Source: Teredinibacter waterburyi
GTDB taxonomy: Bacteria; Pseudomonadota; Gammaproteobacteria; Pseudomonadales; Cellvibrionaceae
Direction: 5' to 3'
Assembly: GCF_001922985.1 (NCBI RefSeq)
Contig: NZ_MRUH01000022.1
Span: 330,957-394,956 of the forward strand
DNA: 64,000 bases
Position numbers and translations under genes: made by a program. The notes beneath the pieces were generated by a model. The model saw only the letters and a list, made by a program, of their open reading frames with translations, ran no database searches and was not told the DNA's origin. Of this stretch, positions 16,456 to 23,750 are shown in pieces; the first letter of the stretch is position 1; every line of letters begins with the position of its first letter.

Positions 16456-19400
16456 ATGAATAAATTTATAAAACAAGCAATGCTCTCGCTAGGGTTCGTA
16501 GCATCAGGTACTGCGTTCGCGCAGGACGAGTTGTGTACAGTTTCCTACGAGGCCGCCAATAGCTGGGGCAGCGGAGCACAAATTGCCGTTGAAGTTACCA
16601 ACAATGGCTCAGCGATTAGTAGCTGGGACCTGGGTTGGACCTACAATGGTTCCGAAACAATCCAAAACCTTTGGAATGGTAGTTACACCCAAAGTGGCGC
16701 TGATGTAGTTGTATCCGACTCTGGGTACAACGGCAGCGTCGCCTCTGGCGGCACCTTTTCATTCGGCTTTATTTTAAGTAGTGGTTACAGCACCAACTTC
16801 CCTACATCATTCACTTTAAACGGTGAATCATGTAGCGGTGGCTCTAGCAGCTCTTCCAGTTCTTCTAGCTCTAGTTCTTCTAGCTCTAGCAGTTCTAGTA
16901 GTTCATCTAGCTCAAGTAGCAGCTCAAGCGGCGGCAACTTGGCGTGGGTAATGAACGAAAATGCTTCCACTATGAAGTTTGTTACTGTTAAGAAAGAACA
17001 CACCTTTGAAGTTCAGAACTTTGATAGTGTTTCTGCGACAATCGACACCAGTGGTAACGCTGTACTTGAATTGCCGCTAGACAGTGTAAACACCAACAAC
17101 ACTACGCGTGATCCACGTATGCGCAGTATCCTGTTTGAAACAGGTATCTTGCCGAACTTGTACTACGCGGTACAGTTGGACCTAAATGCAATTAGTAACC
17201 AGTCTGCAGGTACTTCTACGGTGATGAGCCTAGACGGTACTTTGACACTACACGGCGTGAGCAAAACACTTGCTACCGACGTACTGGTAACTAAGTCTAC
17301 TAGCTCTAAAGTCAGTGTTAGCAACGTTAAGCCCATTTTGGTTAATGCTGCTGATTTCGATCTTGCTGGTGGTGTAGAAGCTTTGCGTTTGGTTGCTAGC
17401 CTAAGCAGTATTTCTCAGGTTGTTCCAGTTTATTTCTACATGGAAATGAATCAGAACACTGATCCTAATGCCGCAGCCTTGGCCGTGTCAGCTGCTCCAG
17501 CTGCTCCGTCTAACTTGGGTGGTCAGTACGATTCAACTAACGAAGAAATTGACCTCACTTGGAACGACAACGCTAATAACGAAACTGGCTACTTGGTTCG
17601 TAACTTGGATGAAAATGGCTACTGGGTAACCGCAGCTGATTTGACTTCCAATGCACGTAACTTTAGTGACGTTGCGTTAAACGAAGGCGATTACACCTAT
17701 AAAGTATTGGCTTACAACGGTAGTGTTCCATCTACTGCTACAGACGCTTTAACTGTAAATGTGACCTTTACCGGTGAACCAACTCCAACACCAGACGAAA
17801 CTGATCCGGTACAAGCTGGCCACGATCTCTATATGGATCAGTGTTCTAGTTGTCACGGAGAAACTGGTGATGGCTTCCCGATTGGTGTACCTCTAGATAG
17901 TGCTACTGACTTAAATAGCATGATCAGCTACATCGAAACTAATATGCCAGCTGGCGACTCATCTAGTTGTGATGCGACCTGTGCTGCCAATATTGGTGCC
18001 TTTATCGAAGCAACTTTCTGGTCGACTGAAGAGCCTCCTCTTGTTTGTGAAACAACTAACTATGGTGTACGCCAGTTGAAGTTGTTGACTACAGCAGAGT
18101 ACCAGTACTCTCTAGAAGACTTGGTTGGCTTGAACTACAGTGCTGCTGATGGTTTGGCTGCTGATACGGTAGTAGGATACTTCGTCAACAACGCTCAAAA
18201 GGCTGTTGTATCAAGTATTTACGATCGCTATTTGACTGTTGCTAAAGATGTGGCGCAGTGGTCTGCAGACCGTAACTTCCAGGACGCACTAAGTTGTGGT
18301 GGTAACTTCAACCAGTCGTGTGCTACTCAATTCGTTGACACCTTTGCACCTAAGGTATTCCGTCGCGCATTGGATACAACTGAGCGTTCTACATACTCCA
18401 ACATGGCTAACGGTAACCTCACCAGTGGTGACGTTAAAGCCGGTATTCAGTTGGCTATGGAAGCGTTGTTGTCTTCTCCGCAGTTCTTGTACCGTCACGA
18501 AATTGGTGAAACTAATAACAATGCTGGCATAGACAGCGATGCTTATCAGTTAACTGATTACGAAATGGCGACCTTCTTGGCGTATACCTTTACCGGTTCT
18601 ACTCCAGATAGCACAGCTCTGCAAAAAGCGTCGAATAATCAGTTGAACACTGAAGCTCAGATCCGTCAGGAAGCTCAGCGTTTACTTGATAGTGCTGGCG
18701 CACAGCGCAAGATGGGTGACTTCGTAGGTAGCTGGTTAGCGACTGACGATCTTGAAAATGCACCTAAAGATGGCAACACTTGGGCTAACTTCGATAACGT
18801 CATTCCATCGATGAAAGAAGAGATTCGCCAGGTATTTGCTAACGTAATGTTGGATTCTGGTGAGAGTTTTGCCTCTCTTTACGCTGGTGATTACACCTAC
18901 GTAGATGGCACGCTAGCTCAGCACTACGGTATCAACGGTGTTAATGGCAGCAACTTCCAGCGCGTAAGCACTAGCGATCGTGGTGGTATCTTGGCAAACG
19001 GCGCTTTCATGGCTCGTTGGGCTGAGGATGTTGAGTCTTCGCCAATCCGTCGTTCGGTGCGTGTACGTCGTCGTATGTTGTGTCAAGATCAGCCAGAACC
19101 ACCAGCGAATATTGCTTTAGGCCGTGAAGCGGCGCTAGAGGAAAACGCTGCGATTCTTAATGATCCTGCAACGACTAACCGTATGAAGTATGCCTTGATT
19201 ACCGGTTCTGATGATTGTTCTGCTTGTCACAAAGAGTGGATCAACCCATTAGGTTTCGGTATGGAAGACTTCAACGCCGTTGGTAACCCACGTTCACAAG
19301 ACTTACGTGGTAATGCTATCGACGCTAGCGGTATTCTTTACGCTCCAGAAAACCTGAACGATAAAGCAATCGGTATCGACTTCAGTGGTACTCGCGGTCT

Positions 19401-19659
19401 AGGCAGCGTATTGGCTACATTGCCAAGTGCTCAGGCTTGTGTGTCTCAGAACATGTTCCGCTATGTTTACGGTATTGGTGTAGATGGTATCGACGTTAAG
19501 AACCCAGAAGGTCCTCAACTCGACGCAACCGAACAGAATGGTTATGCCTGTGAAGTTCAAAACCTAACAAACACCATGATGGATCAATCTCCACGAGCGA
19601 TGCTTGAAGGCATGGGCGCTATGGATGCAATTCGTTTCCGTAAGGCCTGGTCTCGCTAA
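16456..19659 (+). CDS. Secreted CBM2-YceI-FN3-cytochrome c-DUF1592/1588 multidomain redox protein
   Basis: 1067 residues. Order: signal peptide (1-22, GTAFAQ); CBM2 (about 24-130); a short polyserine linker (131-155); a YceI-like domain (160-325, NTNNTTRDPRMRSILFE, TLHGVSKTL); a fibronectin type III-like domain (about 345-435); a cytochrome c domain with CSSCH at 463-467; then the block known from planctomycete-type cytochromes: a DUF1587-like start (LLTTAEYQYSLEDLVG), DUF1595/1592-like (SSPQFLYRHEIG), DUF1588-like (DRGGILANGAFMARW), and a DUF1585-like end with a second haem motif CSACH at 921-925. It should bind cellulose outside the cell and carry at least two covalent haems. CBM2 and YceI parts are paralogous to the preceding gene. 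The enzymatic role of the DUF1592/1588 part is not established. Confidence 0.9.
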   Translation: MNKFIKQAMLSLGFVASGTAFAQDELCTVSYEAANSWGSGAQIAVEVTNNGSAISSWDLGWTYNGSETIQNLWNGSYTQSGADVVVSDSGYNGSVASGGTFSFGFILSSGYSTNFPTSFTLNGESCSGGSSSSSSSSSSSSSSSSSSSSSSSSSSSSSGGNLAWVMNENASTMKFVTVKKEHTFEVQNFDSVSATIDTSGNAVLELPLDSVNTNNTTRDPRMRSILFETGILPNLYYAVQLDLNAISNQSAGTSTVMSLDGTLTLHGVSKTLATDVLVTKSTSSKVSVSNVKPILVNAADFDLAGGVEALRLVASLSSISQVVPVYFYMEMNQNTDPNAAALAVSAAPAAPSNLGGQYDSTNEEIDLTWNDNANNETGYLVRNLDENGYWVTAADLTSNARNFSDVALNEGDYTYKVLAYNGSVPSTATDALTVNVTFTGEPTPTPDETDPVQAGHDLYMDQCSSCHGETGDGFPIGVPLDSATDLNSMISYIETNMPAGDSSSCDATCAANIGAFIEATFWSTEEPPLVCETTNYGVRQLKLLTTAEYQYSLEDLVGLNYSAADGLAADTVVGYFVNNAQKAVVSSIYDRYLTVAKDVAQWSADRNFQDALSCGGNFNQSCATQFVDTFAPKVFRRALDTTERSTYSNMANGNLTSGDVKAGIQLAMEALLSSPQFLYRHEIGETNNNAGIDSDAYQLTDYEMATFLAYTFTGSTPDSTALQKASNNQLNTEAQIRQEAQRLLDSAGAQRKMGDFVGSWLATDDLENAPKDGNTWANFDNVIPSMKEEIRQVFANVMLDSGESFASLYAGDYTYVDGTLAQHYGINGVNGSNFQRVSTSDRGGILANGAFMARWAEDVESSPIRRSVRVRRRMLCQDQPEPPANIALGREAALEENAAILNDPATTNRMKYALITGSDDCSACHKEWINPLGFGMEDFNAVGNPRSQDLRGNAIDASGILYAPENLNDKAIGIDFSGTRGLGSVLATLPSAQACVSQNMFRYVYGIGVDGIDVKNPEGPQLDATEQNGYACEVQNLTNTMMDQSPRAMLEGMGAMDAIRFRKAWSR

Positions 19660-19746
19660 GCGAAACGCGTGATTACCGCGAGGTAATCACGCACTCGTTC
19701 TACGAACAGATTCAGAAATGAGTGACAAAAATTAAAGGTTTAGATC

Positions 19747-21033
19747 ATGAAAAAGCGATTCAAAAATATATTTGATAAAGAGCGCCGGGATTTATTGAAA
19801 ATCTTTAGTGCTGCAGGAATCTCGAAAGGCCTGCTTCGCGCTTCTCCGCTGGTCTCAGGCATGATGATTTCGCGTCTTGCCGATGCACAGCAGACCGGAC
19901 CAAACAAATCTGTAGTGGTATATACCCCAGACGGTTGTATTCCTTCGCAGTGGTTTCCGAACAGTAACCTAACTTCATTCCCACCAATGTCAGAGCCATA
20001 TTCTGCCGTTGCTAACGAATGTAACTTTTTACGGAACATGGGCCATCACCGTGGTGGTCACGGCGTAATGCCAACTCTGCTAAACAATCAGTGGACTGGC
20101 GATAGCTTCGACGTAAACATGGGACGTACTATTGGTGAAAACCGTCCATTTATGTACCTTAATTTGGGTGTACATTCAAACGGGCACGGTTATATCACGC
20201 GCGATAACAACACTGAAGTTCCATTTGAAGACAACCCCTTCAACGCCTTTAACCGTTTGTTTGGTAACGGCGGAACGGGTGGCGGCGGTGGCGGCACTAC
20301 GCCAACCGATAACACTGGAAGTGTTATCGATGCGCACAAAGATGCCATCAATGCTTTGACTAATAAGTTGGGCAATCACGAGCGACAGCGCTTGGATTCT
20401 CACTTGAGTGCGATCGAAGAAACTGAGCGTCGCATACAGGCGTTAGCGGATCAGAATAGTAATCCAGATTCTGGTACAAGCACTTGTAGCGTTCCTGCCG
20501 CACCAGGTAGTTTTGCGTTAGATTTTGCTAACTTTGAGCGTCACGCAAACTTGCAGGCGGATATCATTGCGTTAGCGTTGAAGTGTAACTTAACCTCATC
20601 TGCCTCATTGGGTCTTGGTAATCACCAGGGCGAGTTCAGCTTCCCATACCTGAACTTCACCGGTATCTATCACCAGTCAATTCACGGTGGTAACGGTGGT
20701 GATTCAAGTTACCCGCACTTCACTGAGACGCGTCGTCATATCAGTGAAATGACGGTTTACTTGATTCAGAAGTTGAAAACCGAAGGTGTATTGGATTCAA
20801 CTATTGTTATGAACGTTACAGAGATGGGCGATGGTGATGCTCACTCTAGTAATGACATACCTTTGGTTATGTCTGGTGGTGGCGGTGCAATTCGTCGCGG
20901 TGTTTCAAATGCTGGTGGTTCTTCTTACACACCATTGCATATGCTTCACACGGCTGCGGTAGCGCTAGGTGCAGATCAGCATCCGTCCTATCAGGGCTAT
21001 GCATCAAGTGTAATTCCTAACGTACTTGCGTAA
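19747..21033 (+). CDS. DUF1552 family protein with Tat signal
   Basis: 428 residues. The N-terminus carries a twin-arginine type signal (ERRDLLKIFSAAG, Arg 13-14) before a moderately hydrophobic stretch ending near ADAQQ. The body is rich in His/Gly/Asp motifs (HHRGGHG, HSNGHGY, SIHGGNGGD, TEMGDGDAHSSND), as expected for this family, which I recall as related to DUF1501 and the alkaline phosphatase-like fold and so probably metal-binding. DUF1552 genes commonly sit next to DUF1592/DUF1588 cytochromes, as here (87 bases downstream). Tat export implies folding or cofactor insertion in the cytoplasm, unlike its Sec-exported haem partner. A Gly-rich insert lies at about 174-185. The activity is unknown. 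Confidence 0.87.
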   Translation: MKKRFKNIFDKERRDLLKIFSAAGISKGLLRASPLVSGMMISRLADAQQTGPNKSVVVYTPDGCIPSQWFPNSNLTSFPPMSEPYSAVANECNFLRNMGHHRGGHGVMPTLLNNQWTGDSFDVNMGRTIGENRPFMYLNLGVHSNGHGYITRDNNTEVPFEDNPFNAFNRLFGNGGTGGGGGGTTPTDNTGSVIDAHKDAINALTNKLGNHERQRLDSHLSAIEETERRIQALADQNSNPDSGTSTCSVPAAPGSFALDFANFERHANLQADIIALALKCNLTSSASLGLGNHQGEFSFPYLNFTGIYHQSIHGGNGGDSSYPHFTETRRHISEMTVYLIQKLKTEGVLDSTIVMNVTEMGDGDAHSSNDIPLVMSGGGGAIRRGVSNAGGSSYTPLHMLHTAAVALGADQHPSYQGYASSVIPNVLA

Positions 21034-21054
21034 TTAGAGTTACACCTGTCTAAC

Positions 21055-21084
21055 AAAAAACCCGACCTCGTTGTCGGGTTTTTT
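21055..21084. terminator. Rho-independent terminator after the DUF1552 gene
   Basis: CCCGAC (21061-21066) and GTCGGG (21073-21078) with loop CTCGTT, flanked by six A on the left and six T on the right, so it can work on both strands. It separates the CBM2/cytochrome/DUF1552 genes from the DUF1566 pair. Confidence 0.92.
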
Positions 21085-21136
21085 GTTTTGTTCTTAAATC
21101 GTATTTAGATTAACCGTCAAATGTAGTGTAAATGTT

Positions 21137-22075
21137 ATGTGCGTTATAAAAACTCTGAAAATTCGTGTCGCGTTAGTGTCGGTTATTACTTGTCTCGGTT
21201 TGGCTTTCAGCGGTTGCTCTAAACATGAGGCAACAGTGGCGGAGGTCGGCGAAGACGGAGCTCCACAAACCGATTCGACTAGTACAATGGTACCTCTGAC
21301 TAAAGTAGAGCGAACTAAGCACAGTCGCAAATTAAACGATACAGGTATCACATGGGGGGGGAACTACCCCAAAGATATTAACTATGAATGCACTGCGCTA
21401 GTTAACGTCGATCAGCTGCCGGACGGGGAAACGGTCACCGGTGATATACTCGCGCAACAAGATTGCGCCAACGGATGGGATAAAACGGCTGGTGAAAATG
21501 GTTTAGCGGCTTACTTGTACAAAAAAATAGGTACAAAAGGTGAACTGCTAGCGGATGACGCCAGCTCATGGTCTTGTGTTCTCGATGAAGTTACAGGTTT
21601 GGTTTGGGAAGTAAAACAAGATGCTGATGGTGAGTATGGAAAGGGCGTACTTAATGACGCGGACGACCTGTTCATGTGGTACAACTCGAATATTTATAAT
21701 AATGGAGGCGCGATTGGTAACTGGAATAGCCAGTTTGATCAATGCGCAGGCTATGAAGCCGGTAAACCTACAACCTACTGTAATATCGAGCAGTTCGCTG
21801 CACGCGTAAATGAGCAGGGTTTGTGTGGTGCTAACGATTGGCGAATCCCTAGTCGTCCTGAGCTGGAAAGCCTTGTTAATTTTGGGCAGACGATGCCTGC
21901 AATTGAAAACGCTTACTTCAGAGACACCAAAAACGAATTCTATTGGAGCAACACACCGGTCGCCGGCTTTAAGGGTTCGGCTTGGGCGGTAAGCTTTCAA
22001 TTTGGTTTTTCGGCGCCATTACCACGGGATAACAGTCGCCATGTGCGCCTAGTACGCAGCTACGTAAGCCAGTAG
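21137..22075 (+). CDS. DUF1566 (Lcl-like) lipoprotein
   Basis: 312 residues with a lipobox (LAFSGC, lipidated Cys 27), so it is probably membrane-anchored outside the cytoplasm. The C-terminal two thirds carry the DUF1566/Lcl pattern: GLVWEVKQD, then NDWRIPSRPELESLV, FYWSNTPV and a closing RHVRLVRS. Lcl-type domains occur in secreted, often adhesive or collagen-like proteins; their ligand is generally unknown. The domain has several cysteines that could form disulfides. It stands right after the redox genes, beyond a terminator, and pairs with another DUF1566 gene. No strong Shine-Dalgarno is seen at this start. Confidence 0.8.
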   Translation: MCVIKTLKIRVALVSVITCLGLAFSGCSKHEATVAEVGEDGAPQTDSTSTMVPLTKVERTKHSRKLNDTGITWGGNYPKDINYECTALVNVDQLPDGETVTGDILAQQDCANGWDKTAGENGLAAYLYKKIGTKGELLADDASSWSCVLDEVTGLVWEVKQDADGEYGKGVLNDADDLFMWYNSNIYNNGGAIGNWNSQFDQCAGYEAGKPTTYCNIEQFAARVNEQGLCGANDWRIPSRPELESLVNFGQTMPAIENAYFRDTKNEFYWSNTPVAGFKGSAWAVSFQFGFSAPLPRDNSRHVRLVRSYVSQ

Positions 22076-22121
22076 CTCGGCATTTGTATAATCATTTAAG
22101 ATATTTTTAGGAATAGTGACG

Positions 22122-22652
22122 ATGTCTACTAAATCAAATAGTCTTGTTCTTTTACTGCTAAGTTTGCTATCCGGCTTTGCGCTTGCCGAACAAAACTGCC
22201 AAACTGACACTATTGCCGCGAGTACACCGCTCGAACGCTTCAAACAAAGCGAAGATGGTACTGTTGTTGACGCTGATACTGGGTTAATGTGGCGGGAATG
22301 TTTAGAGGGTGTAACTGGGGCTAGTTGCGACGAAGGCGAGCCTGTGGCACTAACTTGGGCCGGAGCGCTTACTTATGTGCCAACATTAAATGCTAATGGT
22401 GGCTTCGCAGGGTATAGTGATTGGCGTTTGCCCAATATTCGCGAGCTAAGTACGTTAGTGGAATTGCAGTGTTCTAACCCAGCGATGAATGTTGTTGTAT
22501 TTGAGAATGCGCCGTCGACCCATGTTTGGGCGTCGTCGCCCTATCATTTTTATACGCACTACTCTTGGTATGTTGACTTTTCGAACGGTGCAGCGACCTA
22601 TGATGAGCGAATAGTATCGAAAACCTTGCGCTTGGTTCGAGATATAAAATAG
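22122..22652 (+). CDS. Exported DUF1566 (Lcl-like) protein
   Basis: 176 residues from ATG 22122, chosen over the in-frame GTG at 22116 because TAGGA at 22109-22113 is spaced correctly for the ATG. A signal peptide (1-22, ends GFALAEQ) is followed by one DUF1566 domain: DADTGLMWREC, YSDWRLPNIRELSTLV, VWASSPY and KTLRLVRD. It is the minimal version of the domain in the preceding lipoprotein and lies 46 bases after it, so the pair is likely one transcript. The function is not known. Confidence 0.8.
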   Translation: MSTKSNSLVLLLLSLLSGFALAEQNCQTDTIAASTPLERFKQSEDGTVVDADTGLMWRECLEGVTGASCDEGEPVALTWAGALTYVPTLNANGGFAGYSDWRLPNIRELSTLVELQCSNPAMNVVVFENAPSTHVWASSPYHFYTHYSWYVDFSNGAATYDERIVSKTLRLVRDIK

Positions 22653-22673
22653 AAATTATGTAAAAATTCCCAA

Positions 22674-22707
22674 AACTTAACCCGTAATGGTGATGGCGGG
22701 TTAAGTT
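22674..22707 (+). other. 11-bp perfect stem-loop upstream of the cold-shock gene
   Basis: AACTTAACCCG (22674-22684) pairs with CGGGTTAAGTT (22697-22707) around a 12-base loop. No T-run follows. It may end the DUF1566 transcript with Rho help or form structure in the cold-shock gene leader, whose mRNAs are often controlled by 5' folding. Confidence 0.5.
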
Positions 22708-22740
22708 AACTAAAATTCACCGCATAAAGAAGAAAGCATT

Positions 22741-22947
22741 ATGAGTAAAGGTATAGTTAAGTGGTTTAACGCCGATAAAGGTTTTGGTTTTATTACTCCA
22801 GAAGACGGAAGTAAAGACTTGTTTGTTCATCACTCTGAAATTCAGGCTGGTGGTGGATATGCGACACTAAATGACGGTCAAGCGGTTGAGTTTGAAGTTG
22901 GCCAAGGTCAAAAAGGCCCGTGCGCTAATAAAGTTACACCTATATAA
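22741..22947 (+). CDS. CspA-family cold-shock protein
   Basis: 68 residues covering one cold-shock domain, with RNP1 (KGFGFI) and RNP2 (DLFVHH) motifs and the typical start [11 protein letters not shown]. It binds single-stranded RNA or DNA and acts as an RNA chaperone. An AGAAG-type ribosome site lies about 7 bases upstream. It is monocistronic, ending at a strong terminator. Whether it is cold-induced cannot be told; a structured leader precedes it. Confidence 0.95.
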   Translation: MSKGIVKWFNADKGFGFITPEDGSKDLFVHHSEIQAGGGYATLNDGQAVEFEVGQGQKGPCANKVTPI

Positions 22948-22960
22948 GCTTGGCACGGTA

Positions 22961-22995
22961 ATACAGGCCCGTTTTTGACGGGCTTGTATTTCTTT
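22961..22995 (+). terminator. Terminator after the cold-shock gene
   Basis: A 12-base stem, ATACAGGCCCGT (22961-22972) with ACGGGCTTGTAT (22978-22989), one G-T pair, and a 5-base loop, followed by a T-rich tract. Confidence 0.85.
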
Positions 22996-23071
22996 AATTT
23001 CGGATTTTTTTGCCTCAGAGTCTTAAGTTAGGCGCCTTCAAGTTACTTTTTGTATTAGTAGCGCTTGTCGG

Positions 23072-23503
23072 CTATGGGGATGCAGATTTGAAGCAGTTGA
23101 CTCGCGCGGCAGTATTTGACTGGTAAGTGTCGCGACATTCGCTGCGTGTCATTACCTTTGCTGGCTTGGCTGTCGGTGTTGGTGGGGCTATATTGCTAAG
23201 ATCTGGCGCCTGACGTATTTGGGCGGGTACACCTTCACCAGCTTTATCGTTTCGGAAAACGCTCTGTTTATACGCGTCTACTTTCTTTTTCTTCTCCGCT
23301 AACTCCGCATCCGTAAGTCCTTGCTTAGGCGCCTCTTTAAGCGGTACTAACTCGCTTTTAATTTTTGTATTGGTTGGCGGTGTGTCACTAAAATGTACTT
23401 TGCCGTCTTCATCAATCCACTTAACCATGTCCGCCTGAGTGGCTGGCACTGTAAGCGACATTGTGCTGACAAGCGTGATTAAAAAGATCCAAAAACGACT
23501 CAT
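23072..23503 (-). CDS. Exported DUF4124 protein
   Basis: 143 residues. A signal peptide (1-24, PATQA) is followed by the DUF4124 signature MVKWIDEDGKVHFSDTPP, a small WW-like beta unit found in many gammaproteobacterial envelope proteins. The C-terminal half is Lys/Pro-rich with two cysteines (SECRDTYQ, VNCFKSA). The function of the family is unknown. A second DUF4124 protein lies at 56251-56700. The gene stands alone between the cold-shock gene and a membrane protein gene. Confidence 0.82.
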   Translation of the reverse strand: MSRFWIFLITLVSTMSLTVPATQADMVKWIDEDGKVHFSDTPPTNTKIKSELVPLKEAPKQGLTDAELAEKKKKVDAYKQSVFRNDKAGEGVPAQIRQAPDLSNIAPPTPTAKPAKVMTRSECRDTYQSNTAARVNCFKSASP

Positions 23504-23750
23504 AGCATCACTCTCTTTCTACGGTTTTGTATCGGTCTGAATTTGGTTTGATTTAGATGACTGCTTTCTGCTCAAAACATGAACGGCTCGCGCGGCTTAC
23601 GCAAGTCATTATCTACTGAAAGGCGAGTGATAAAGATAAGTGGTTTACAACCTCCTTATCGATACTTATCACTTCCTACTATTTTTACACCCTCAGGCCG
23701 AATCTAGCCGCTAAAAATTGGCGTCTAGTCTTCGTCTTTTGTTGGTAATC

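Noticed and set aside
23620..23690. GTGATAA...TTATCAC inverted repeat as terminator of the GT-C-like gene
   Set aside because: The arms are imperfect with a large loop and no T-run on the minus strand, so the call is not supported.
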